Source: Desulfobacteraceae bacterium (lineage in GTDB: Bacteria; Desulfobacterota; Desulfobacteria; Desulfobacterales; JALSRD01). Taken from it: DNA of 35,568 nucleotides. Below, piece by piece: positions 29,094-35,568 of this stretch. The notes beneath the pieces are model-generated. The model ran no database searches and had not been told where the DNA came from. It was given only the letters and a program-made list of their open reading frames with translations. Position numbers and translations under genes: made by a program. How positions within the stretch are numbered: the stretch's first letter is position 1; each line of letters begins with the position of its first letter. The stretch is taken from the NCBI GenBank assembly GCA_027061725.1, contig JAMOVG010000248.1, positions 1 to 35,568 of the forward strand, written 5' to 3'.

Positions 29094-29169
29094 GCGGGAG
29101 TAGCTCAGTTGGTAGAGCTTCAGCCTTCCAAGCTGAATGTCGCGAGTTCGAGCCTCGTCTCCCGCTCCA
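29094..29169 (+). tRNA. tRNA-Gly (anticodon UCC)
   Basis: 76 nt with encoded CCA. The acceptor stem pairs GCGGGAG with CTCCCGC. The anticodon stem TCAGC/GCTGA holds the loop CTTCCAA, giving TCC. It is followed directly by A and a run of nine T (29171-29179). Confidence 0.96.
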
Positions 29170-29264
29170 ATTTTTTTTTGTACGCGGGTAGCCTTCGCAG
29201 CGGCTGCGGAAACAGCTCAGAGCAACCAGCGCATAGCGATCAACCATAGAAATCTGAAAATGAC

Positions 29265-29341
29265 GCCCACGTAGCTCAGTCGGTAGAGCGCTTCCTTGGT
29301 AAGGAAGAGGTTCATCGGTTCGATTCCGATCGTGGGCTCCA
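29265..29341 (+). tRNA. tRNA-Thr (anticodon GGU)
   Basis: 77 nt with encoded CCA. The acceptor stem pairs GCCCACG with CGTGGGC. The anticodon stem CTTCC/GGAAG holds the loop TTGGTAA, giving GGT. It lies 115 bp before tuf. Together with the UGU tRNA it supplies two threonine isoacceptors in the operon. Confidence 0.97.
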
Positions 29342-29456
29342 CAGACATTGCGCCGGAAGCCGGAAGAGACCCGGGTACGAAGGGCCCGGACGGTGGCGCC
29401 GGCCGGCGAAAGATCCCGTTTCCGGACAGGAAAACCAATCACGGAGGAGACACAAG

Positions 29457-30650
<1,194 letters not shown>

Positions 30651-30662
30651 AGGAGACAGCCG

Positions 30663-30812
30663 GTGAGAGTAATCGTAACGCTCGCCTGCACCGAGTGCAA
30701 GCAGCGCAACTATACGACGACCAAGAACAAGCGGACCACGCCGGACAAGCTGGAATTCAGCAAGTATTGCCGGTTCTGCAAAAAGCACACGATGCACCGG
30801 GAAACCAAGTAA
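30663..30812 (+). CDS. rpmG: 50S ribosomal protein L33 (bL33), zinc-binding form
   Basis: A 49-residue protein, too short for many gene finders. It begins (GTG)[18 protein letters not shown] and has four cysteines arranged as CTEC and CRFC, the zinc-binding (C+) form of L33. The C-terminus [10 protein letters not shown] is typical. GTG start at 30663 follows AGGAGA by a few bases and lies 12 bp after tuf. The position between tuf and tRNA-Trp/secE is conserved in many bacteria. Confidence 0.95.
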   Translation: MRVIVTLACTECKQRNYTTTKNKRTTPDKLEFSKYCRFCKKHTMHRETK

Positions 30813-30813
30813 T

Positions 30814-30831
30814 CGGCGGTGTACACCGCCG
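30814..30831 (+). repeat. Perfect 18-bp palindrome after rpmG
   Basis: CGGCGGTGT pairs exactly with ACACCGCCG, starting 2 nt after the rpmG stop codon. As RNA it would form a 7-bp GC-rich stem with a GTAC loop. No T-tract follows. It may be an mRNA-stability or processing hairpin before tRNA-Trp. Confidence 0.7.
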
Positions 30832-30863
30832 GAAAGGTGTCTCAGCATACACAGGATTTACGC

Positions 30864-30939
30864 AGGCCAGTAGCTCTAACGGTAGAGCATCGGACTCCAA
30901 ATCCGGGTGTTGGGGGTTCGAATCCCTCCTGGCCTGCCA
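30864..30939 (+). tRNA. tRNA-Trp (anticodon CCA)
   Basis: 76 nt with encoded CCA. The acceptor stem pairs AGGCCAG with CTGGCCT, discriminator G. The anticodon stem TCGGA/TCCGG (one G-U pair) holds the loop CTCCAAA, giving CCA. It lies between rpmG and secE, the common location. Confidence 0.97.
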
Positions 30940-30950
30940 ATCTTTATTAG

Positions 30951-31019
30951 GGCAAAGCTCAAAGCTTGAAGGTTGGGCGTGTGGCCTTGGCGCTTTCAAA
31001 TTTGAGCTTTCCCATTTTT
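30951..31019 (+). promoter_or_regulatory. Large hairpin with T-tract before secE (attenuator-like)
   Basis: AAAGCTCAAA (30954-30963) pairs perfectly with TTTGAGCTTT (31001-31010), and inside it TTGAA (30966-30970) pairs with TTCAA (30995-30999). Outside, GG and CC can also pair across one mismatch. The stem is followed by CCCATTTTTA, so it looks like an intrinsic terminator or attenuator. It lies between the end of tRNA-Trp and the secE ribosome binding site. Confidence 0.55.
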
Positions 31020-31028
31020 AGGAGCCCA

Positions 31029-31403
31029 ATGGCACGGCTACAGCGGAAGAAAAAATCGGTTGGCAAAAAAACCAGAGAGACCGCCAAGGACCGTCCGGCA
31101 GGCGCGGCGTCGTCGCCCGCCGCCTCACCGGCAGCAACACAGCCGGCCGTGGTCAAGGAGGTCCGCAAAAAGCCGGCTGCTCCGGTGAAACCGGCAGTTG
31201 TCAAGGAGAAGAAAGGGTATCTGCAGCAGGCGATCCAGTTCCTACGGGAAGTCAAGATAGAGCTGAAAAAGGTGACCTGGCCGACCCGCAAGCAGACCTT
31301 GGGGTCGACGGTGGTGGTCATCATCCTGGTGCTCCTGATCTCCCTTTTTCTGGGGCTGGTCGACATGGGACTGTCCGGCCTGTTCCGATCGATCCTGAAC
31401 TAG
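31029..31403 (+). CDS. secE: Preprotein translocase subunit SecE
   Basis: A 124-residue protein. Residues about 1-65 form a basic, Ala/Pro/Lys-rich extension (KKKSVGKKTRETAKDRPAG and onwards). The conserved SecE part follows: FLREVKIELKKVTWPTRKQT, then one membrane segment (VVVIILVLLISLFLGLVDMG) and GLFRSILN. It clamps SecY in the SecYEG channel. The frame is open from 30966, but ATG at 31029 has AGGAG just upstream and begins the coding-like sequence. It lies 16 bp before nusG. Confidence 0.95.
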   Translation: MARLQRKKKSVGKKTRETAKDRPAGAASSPAASPAATQPAVVKEVRKKPAAPVKPAVVKEKKGYLQQAIQFLREVKIELKKVTWPTRKQTLGSTVVVIILVLLISLFLGLVDMGLSGLFRSILN

Positions 31404-31419
31404 GTTCCGGGAGAAAAAA

Positions 31420-31950
31420 GTGGCTAAAAAATGGTACATCGTCCACGTCTATTCCGGGTTCGAAAAGAAGGTTAAGCGAGCCTTGGAAGAGCGTATCGCC
31501 TCCAGTCCGCATCCCGAGAAATTCGGTGAGGTGGTCGTACCCACCGAGCAGGTTGTGGAGTTGGTTAAAGGCAAGCGCAGGGAGTCGTCGCGCAAGTTCT
31601 ATCCCGGATACATCCTGGTCAACATGGAAATGGATGACGAGACCTGGCACATCGTCAACGATACCGCCAAGGTCAGCGGATTTCTGGGCGGGCGCCGCAC
31701 GCCGACACCGCTGTCGGACGAGGAGGCCGCCCAGATCCTGGAGCGCATGGAGGCCGGCAAGCGCAAACCCAAGCCCAAGTTCTACTTCGAACCCGGCGAC
31801 GAGATCCGGGTGATTGACGGTCCTTTCACCAATTTCAACGGCACGGTGGAAGAAGTCAACCCGGAGAAGGGCAAAATCCGGGTGCTGGTCAGCATTTTTG
31901 GCCGTTCGACGCCGGTGGAACTGGAATTCGTACAGGTTACCAAGTTATAG
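31420..31950 (+). CDS. nusG: Transcription termination/antitermination protein NusG
   Basis: A 176-residue factor. The NGN domain begins [20 protein letters not shown] and contains [18 protein letters not shown] and [16 protein letters not shown]. The C-terminal KOW domain is [19 protein letters not shown] and onwards. It binds RNA polymerase and links it to Rho or the ribosome. Start is GTG at 31420 preceded by GGGAG. It is 13 bp before rplK. Confidence 0.98.
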   Translation: MAKKWYIVHVYSGFEKKVKRALEERIASSPHPEKFGEVVVPTEQVVELVKGKRRESSRKFYPGYILVNMEMDDETWHIVNDTAKVSGFLGGRRTPTPLSDEEAAQILERMEAGKRKPKPKFYFEPGDEIRVIDGPFTNFNGTVEEVNPEKGKIRVLVSIFGRSTPVELEFVQVTKL

Positions 31951-31963
31951 GAGTTCATCATAA

Positions 31964-32386
31964 ATGGCAAAAAAGGTTATCGCGCAAATCAAACTGCAGG
32001 TGGAAGCCGGCAAAGCCAATCCTTCGCCGCCCATCGGTCCGGCACTGGGTCAGCACGGTGTCAATATCATGGATTTCTGCAAGGCGTTCAATGCCCGCAC
32101 GGCCAACGACGAGGGCATGATCATCCCGGTGGTGATCACCGTCTTCCAGGACCGTACGTTCACCTTCGTCACCAAGACGCCGCCGGCTGCGGTGCTGCTC
32201 AAAAAGGCCGCCAAGATCGCCAAGGGCGCCGCCGACCCATTGCGGGAGAAGGTCGGCACCGTCACCAGGGAGCAGGTCGAGGAAATCGCCAAAATCAAGA
32301 TGGTGGATCTGAACGCCAACGATCTGGACGCCGCCTGCAGGATTATTGAGGGCACGGCGCGCAGCATGGGAATCGAGGTCGCCTAG
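31964..32386 (+). CDS. rplK: 50S ribosomal protein L11
   Basis: A 140-residue protein with [20 protein letters not shown] (20 residues), [20 protein letters not shown] and the C-terminal RNA-binding [20 protein letters not shown]. It forms the GTPase-associated centre with the L10/L12 stalk. ATG at 31964 is preceded by AGGAG. It precedes rplA by 70 bp. Confidence 0.98.
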   Translation: MAKKVIAQIKLQVEAGKANPSPPIGPALGQHGVNIMDFCKAFNARTANDEGMIIPVVITVFQDRTFTFVTKTPPAAVLLKKAAKIAKGAADPLREKVGTVTREQVEEIAKIKMVDLNANDLDAACRIIEGTARSMGIEVA

Positions 32387-32456
32387 GCCGCTTTTGCAAA
32401 AGCCGGTACGTTGTAAGACGGCCTGGCCAATGGAAAAAAGGAGTTCACTGAATACA

Positions 32457-33161
32457 ATGCCGAAACGGGGTAAGAAATATCTGCAATCCTTACAGAAAGT
32501 CGACACATCCGCCCGTCATGGCTTCAACGAGGCCATTGAGATGGCGCTGGATGCCGCCTATGCGCGTTTTGACGAATCGGTGGACGTAGCCGTCAAGCTT
32601 GGCGTCGATCCGCGACACGCCGATCAGATGGTACGGGGGACCGTGGTGCTTCCCAACGGCCTGGGCAAGGAGGTCAAGGTGCTCGTTTTCGCCAAAGGCG
32701 AGAAAGAGAAGGAGGCCCAGGAAGCCGGTGCGGATTTCGTCGGCGGCGATGACCTGGTCGAGAAGATCAAGGGCGGCTGGTTTGGTTTTGACAAGGCCGT
32801 GGCCACGCCGGACATGATGGGCACCGTCGGCAAGATCGGCCGACTGCTGGGGCCCAGGGGACTGATGCCCAACGCCAAGTCCGGCACCGTGACCTTCGAC
32901 ATCGGAAGAGCCGTCCAGGAACTAAAGGCAGGCAAGATCGATTTCCGGGTGGAAAAGGCCGGCATCGTGCATGCGCCCATGGGCAAAGTGTCTTTCGGCG
33001 TGGAGAAGATCCGAGAGAACCTGGCCGCTTTTCTGGAGACTATTCTTCGGCTCAAACCGTCTTCCAGCAAGGGTACCTACCTGAAGGGGATCGCCATATC
33101 CACGACCATGGGGCCGGGAATCAAGATAGACGCAACACAGGTCAAGGACTTTCTGAAGTAA
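32457..33161 (+). CDS. rplA: 50S ribosomal protein L1
   Basis: A 234-residue protein, normal length, starting [18 protein letters not shown]. Family segments are [39 protein letters not shown] and [20 protein letters not shown]. It binds the L1 stalk of 23S rRNA and in other bacteria represses its own mRNA. The frame is open from 32346, overlapping rplK, but ATG at 32457 fits the family start; the ribosome site AGGAG lies about 14 nt upstream, slightly far. Confidence 0.98.
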   Translation: MPKRGKKYLQSLQKVDTSARHGFNEAIEMALDAAYARFDESVDVAVKLGVDPRHADQMVRGTVVLPNGLGKEVKVLVFAKGEKEKEAQEAGADFVGGDDLVEKIKGGWFGFDKAVATPDMMGTVGKIGRLLGPRGLMPNAKSGTVTFDIGRAVQELKAGKIDFRVEKAGIVHAPMGKVSFGVEKIRENLAAFLETILRLKPSSSKGTYLKGIAISTTMGPGIKIDATQVKDFLK

Positions 33162-33162
33162 A

Positions 33163-33262
33163 CCGGGGCGCCCTGTCGCACGGGCGCCGGCCGGATTCAT
33201 TCCCTGGTTTTTTTCTGTTTGCTCACCGGGCCGTGAGGGCCCCTGTGGCGTGACCACAGGGG
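33163..33262 (+). promoter_or_regulatory. Two hairpins between rplA and the L10 leader
   Basis: GGCGCCC (33167-33173) pairs with GGGCGCC (33182-33188), starting 5 nt after the rplA stop; a seven-T run follows only about 20 nt later (33208-33214). A second stem, CCCCTGTGG (33240-33248) with CCACAGGGG (33254-33262), has 9 bp and a 5-nt loop. These may be processing or attenuation elements that set the L10/L12 ratio; their role is not shown by sequence alone. Confidence 0.5.
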
Positions 33263-33286
33263 CGTGGTCCGTAACTTTTACTACCT

Positions 33287-33352
33287 GTCAAAGACCGTAG
33301 GTGCACACGTTTGTGTTAAACGGCATGACCGGCCTACCGAGACGGAGTGGAA
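33287..33352 (+). ncRNA. Ribosomal protein L10 leader-like RNA element
   Basis: GACCGTAGGTG (33294-33304) and CCTACCGAGAC (33333-33343) flank an inner hairpin, ACAC/GTGT with loop GTTT (33305-33316), followed by TTAAA. GTAGG pairs with CCTAC, and the asymmetric GTG/CGAGA sides recall the kink-turn of L10-leader RNAs. It lies 50-110 nt upstream of rplJ, exactly where autogenous control by L10 is known in other bacteria. The match is from memory of the motif; a covariance search would decide. Confidence 0.65.
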
Positions 33353-33401
33353 CGAGGTACCTCCGGTTTTTTGCAGTTCGGAAGGGAGGTGTTTTCCAGC
33401 T

Positions 33402-33929
33402 TTGAAGCTTGACAAGAAGAAAAGCATTGTAGAGGAGCTCAGCGGCAAGTTTGCCAGGAGCAAGGTCGCTATCGTGACCGACTTCAAGGGACTCAACGTG
33501 GCTGCCATGAACAGCCTGAGGAAGAAGCTCAGGGAGGTCGACGTCGAGTACCGGGTGGTCAAGAATTCTCTTCTGACACGGGCTGCCGAGGGCAACGACG
33601 TGTCCCTGATCCGGGACAGTTTCGTGGGACCCAGCGCCGTGGCACTGAGCTATGAGGATCCGGTGGCCCCGGCGAAGGTCTTGACCGAGTTTGCCAAGGA
33701 GAACAAGAAACTCGAGATCAAGGCCGGCGTCATGGGTGGCAAACTGCTCGATGCCGAGGCCATCAAGGCACTCTCGGCGCTGCCTTCCAGAGAGGCGCTG
33801 CTGGGTCAGCTGCTGTCGGTGATGAACGGCGTGCCCACCAACTTCGTGCGCGTGCTCAACGCCATCCCACAGCAGATGGTTAACGTGCTGGTGGCCGTAA
33901 AGGACCAGAAAGAGCAGTCTGCCCAGTAA
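33402..33929 (+). CDS. rplJ: 50S ribosomal protein L10
   Basis: A 175-residue protein, normal length, beginning (TTG)[19 protein letters not shown], with [20 protein letters not shown] (20 residues) and [14 protein letters not shown]. It anchors the L12 dimers on the stalk. The frame is open from 33264, but residues before 33402 are not L10-like and overlap the leader RNA. TTG at 33402 is preceded by GGGAGGT with 11 nt spacing and is chosen. It lies 91 bp before rplL. Confidence 0.96.
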   Translation: MKLDKKKSIVEELSGKFARSKVAIVTDFKGLNVAAMNSLRKKLREVDVEYRVVKNSLLTRAAEGNDVSLIRDSFVGPSAVALSYEDPVAPAKVLTEFAKENKKLEIKAGVMGGKLLDAEAIKALSALPSREALLGQLLSVMNGVPTNFVRVLNAIPQQMVNVLVAVKDQKEQSAQ

Positions 33930-34020
33930 AGCGGCAGGCAGCCGAGACGAGAAACACTCGCGGCCGCGAACCAGCTACGCGGGCCGCAAAATGTACAATA
34001 GGAACTTCAAGGAGACCAAG

Positions 34021-34407
34021 ATGGCGGATATTACCAAAGAAGATGTAATCGAGTTCATTGCCAACATGACCGTGCTCGAGCTTTCCGAGCTGGTTAAGGA
34101 GATGGAAGAGAAGTTCGGTGTTTCGGCCGCGGCCCCTGTGGCCATGGTGGCCGGTGCGCCGGGCGCCGAGGGCGGCGGTGCGGCGGCCGAGGAAAAGACC
34201 GAGTTCGATGTGATCCTGGTGGGTTTCGGCGACAAGAAGATCCAGGTCATCAAGGAAGTGCGCGCCATTACCGGCATGGGCCTTAAGGACGCCAAGACCC
34301 TGGTCGACGGCGTTCCCCAGCCCGTCAAGGAAGGCATCACGAAGGACGAGGCCGAGAAAATCAAGGCCCAGCTGGAAGAAGCCGGCGCCCAGGTCGAGAT
34401 CAAGTAG
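34021..34407 (+). CDS. rplL: 50S ribosomal protein L7/L12
   Basis: A 128-residue acidic stalk protein. The N-terminal dimerisation domain ([20 protein letters not shown]) is followed by an alanine/glycine-rich hinge ([19 protein letters not shown]) and the C-terminal factor-binding domain ([20 protein letters not shown], then [20 protein letters not shown]). ATG at 34021 has AAGGAG 6 nt upstream. The frame is open from 33991, but the family start is at 34021. Confidence 0.98.
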   Translation: MADITKEDVIEFIANMTVLELSELVKEMEEKFGVSAAAPVAMVAGAPGAEGGGAAAEEKTEFDVILVGFGDKKIQVIKEVRAITGMGLKDAKTLVDGVPQPVKEGITKDEAEKIKAQLEEAGAQVEIK

Positions 34408-34436
34408 CCAGGCGAGCTGCCTGCAGAACAACACAG

Positions 34437-34505
34437 CAGCCGGTCGGCGCCAGTGCCGACCGGCTGACGGAAAACGGCCGGCGGTCCCCTGGCGGGAACC
34501 CGGCC
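34437..34505 (+). terminator. Two strong hairpins between rplL and rpoB (attenuator or RNase III site)
   Basis: CAGCCGGTCGGC (34437-34448) pairs perfectly with GCCGACCGGCTG (34455-34466): 12 bp with a 6-nt loop. A second stem follows: GGCCG (34476-34480) with CGGCC (34501-34505), with inner GGT/ACC and CCC/GGG pairs. There is no T-tract. In E. coli the same interval holds a partial terminator and an RNase III site that separate ribosomal-protein from polymerase expression. Confidence 0.65.
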
Positions 34506-34537
34506 ACAACACTATGTACTAAGGTATTGGAGAGAGT

Positions 34538-35568
34538 ATGTCCCCACGGCCTCCGGCAACCAAACGGCTGAGGAAAAATTTCGGGAAAATCCGGGCCATC
34601 GTCGACATCCCCGATCTCATCGGCGTACAGCGCGAATCGTTCAATCGCTTCCTGCAGATGGACGTCGCGCCGGAAGATCGCACGGACACCGGGCTGCAGG
34701 CGGTGTTCAATTCCGTTTTTCCCATCAAGGATTTCACCGGCAGCGCTTCGCTGGAATTCGTTTCCTACCGCTTTGGCAAGGTCAAGCAGAGCATTGAGGA
34801 GTGCCTCTACCGCGGCATGACCTACGAGATCCCCATGCGCATCACCGTGCGCCTGGTGGTGTACGACATCGACCGCGAAAGCGGCGCCTCCAATATCCGT
34901 GACATCAAGGAGCAGGAGATCTATTTCGGCACCATCCCGCTGATGACCGACAAGGGCACCTTCATCGTCAACGGTACCGAGCGCGTGGTGGTCAGCCAGC
35001 TGCACCGTTCGTCGGGTGTCTTCTTCGATCATGACAAGGGCAAATCGCACTCCAGCGGAAAGGTGATCTACTCCTCGCGCATCATTCCGGTGCGCGGCTC
35101 CTGGATCGATATGGAGATCGATCCCAAGGACATCGTGCAGATCCGCATCGACCGGCGCCGCAAGATGCCTGTCTCCATCCTCTTCAAGGCCTTCGGTTAC
35201 TCGGTGGAAGACCTGCTGGACTATTTCTACCGCACGGAGACCGTCTACATCGAGGGCCCGCGCCTTTACAAACGCTTCGAGCCGGAGCTGCTCCAGGGCC
35301 AGCGCGCCGCCCGTGATATCACCGACCCCGCTGGCGAGGAGACCTTCGTGCGCAAGGGACGCATGTTCACCAAGCGTGCCATCAAGCGCATGCAGGCCGC
35401 CGGCATCGAACGCATCCGCATCGATGCCGAGGAACTTTACGGCAAGGTAGCCGCACGCGAGGTGGTCGACCCCGAGACCGGGGCCGTCATCCTGGCGGCC
35501 AACGAGGCCGTCGACGAGGACAGCCTGGAACGCTTGCGCGAGGCCGGCATCACGGAGCTGTCCATCCT
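34538..35568 (+). CDS. rpoB: DNA-directed RNA polymerase subunit beta (N-terminal part, runs off the window)
   Basis: The first 343 codons of the beta subunit. Recognisable segments are RKNFGKIRAIVDIPDLIGVQ (20 residues), ESFNRFLQMD, YGKVKQS-like FGKVKQSIEECLYRGMTYE, then IYFGTIPLMTDKGTFIVNGT and ERVVVSQLHRSSGVFFDHD, which belong to the protrusion and the first lobe region. ATG at 34538 has GGAGAG just upstream. The remaining catalytic parts and rpoC lie beyond the window edge. Confidence 0.98.
   Translation, partial: MSPRPPATKRLRKNFGKIRAIVDIPDLIGVQRESFNRFLQMDVAPEDRTDTGLQAVFNSVFPIKDFTGSASLEFVSYRFGKVKQSIEECLYRGMTYEIPMRITVRLVVYDIDRESGASNIRDIKEQEIYFGTIPLMTDKGTFIVNGTERVVVSQLHRSSGVFFDHDKGKSHSSGKVIYSSRIIPVRGSWIDMEIDPKDIVQIRIDRRRKMPVSILFKAFGYSVEDLLDYFYRTETVYIEGPRLYKRFEPELLQGQRAARDITDPAGEETFVRKGRMFTKRAIKRMQAAGIERIRIDAEELYGKVAAREVVDPETGAVILAANEAVDEDSLERLREAGITELSI

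Noticed and set aside
33264-33401. N-terminal extension of rplJ by 46 codons
   Set aside because: The extension is not L10-like and overlaps the leader RNA structure; TTG at 33402 with a strong ribosome site fits the family length.

Overview
This window looks like a chromosomal core region of a GC-rich, Gram-negative, anaerobic delta-proteobacterium (Desulfobacterota, probably a sulfate reducer related to Desulfobacterales). The clues are an LPS export and Kdo cluster, an RpoN/PTS-Ntr cluster, a CooC-type CO dehydrogenase accessory ATPase, a stand-alone DUF39 homocysteine-biosynthesis protein, and a tRNA-tuf-secE-nusG-rpl-rpoB operon. The taxonomic assignment is inference from gene content; no rRNA gene is present.

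Layout. (1) Positions 1-7,980, minus strand: one long transcription unit reading kdsA, kdsC, lptC, lptA, lptB, rpoN, hpf, ptsN, rapZ, a mannose-type EIIA, and the start of gap. It joins Kdo synthesis and LPS transport to sigma-54, ribosome hibernation and PTS-type regulation, then glycolysis. (2) Positions 8,000-15,360, plus strand: M23 envelope peptidase, DUF39 homocysteine-biosynthesis protein, thpR, recA and alaS. (3) Positions 15,447-20,277, minus strand: eno, a PPP-family phosphatase, a LolA-like exported protein and pyrG, with a tract of seven heptanucleotide repeats just before the phosphatase. (4) Positions 20,350-28,366: a small winged-helix/coiled-coil protein, a convergent YjbQ/UPF0047 gene, a U32-family protein, then cooC coupled to a Ski2-like helicase, which collides tail-to-tail with an MltD-like lytic transglycosylase. 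(5) Positions 28,470-35,568, plus strand: tandem promoters, tRNA-Thr(UGU), tRNA-Tyr, tRNA-Gly(UCC), tRNA-Thr(GGU), tuf, rpmG, tRNA-Trp, secE, nusG, rplK, rplA, an L10-leader-like element, rplJ, rplL and the first part of rpoB.

Most genes are well known housekeeping genes, and I found no convincing novel defence or mobile system. The items most worth a second look are non-coding: the heptad repeat tract, the large inverted repeat before secE, the paired hairpins between rplL and rpoB, the perfect palindrome after rpmG and the L10-leader-like element. Others are the 39-bp helicase/mltD tail overlap, the ACG/GCG-skewed codon use of tuf, the cooC-helicase pairing and the DUF39 gene placed between an envelope peptidase and thpR-recA.
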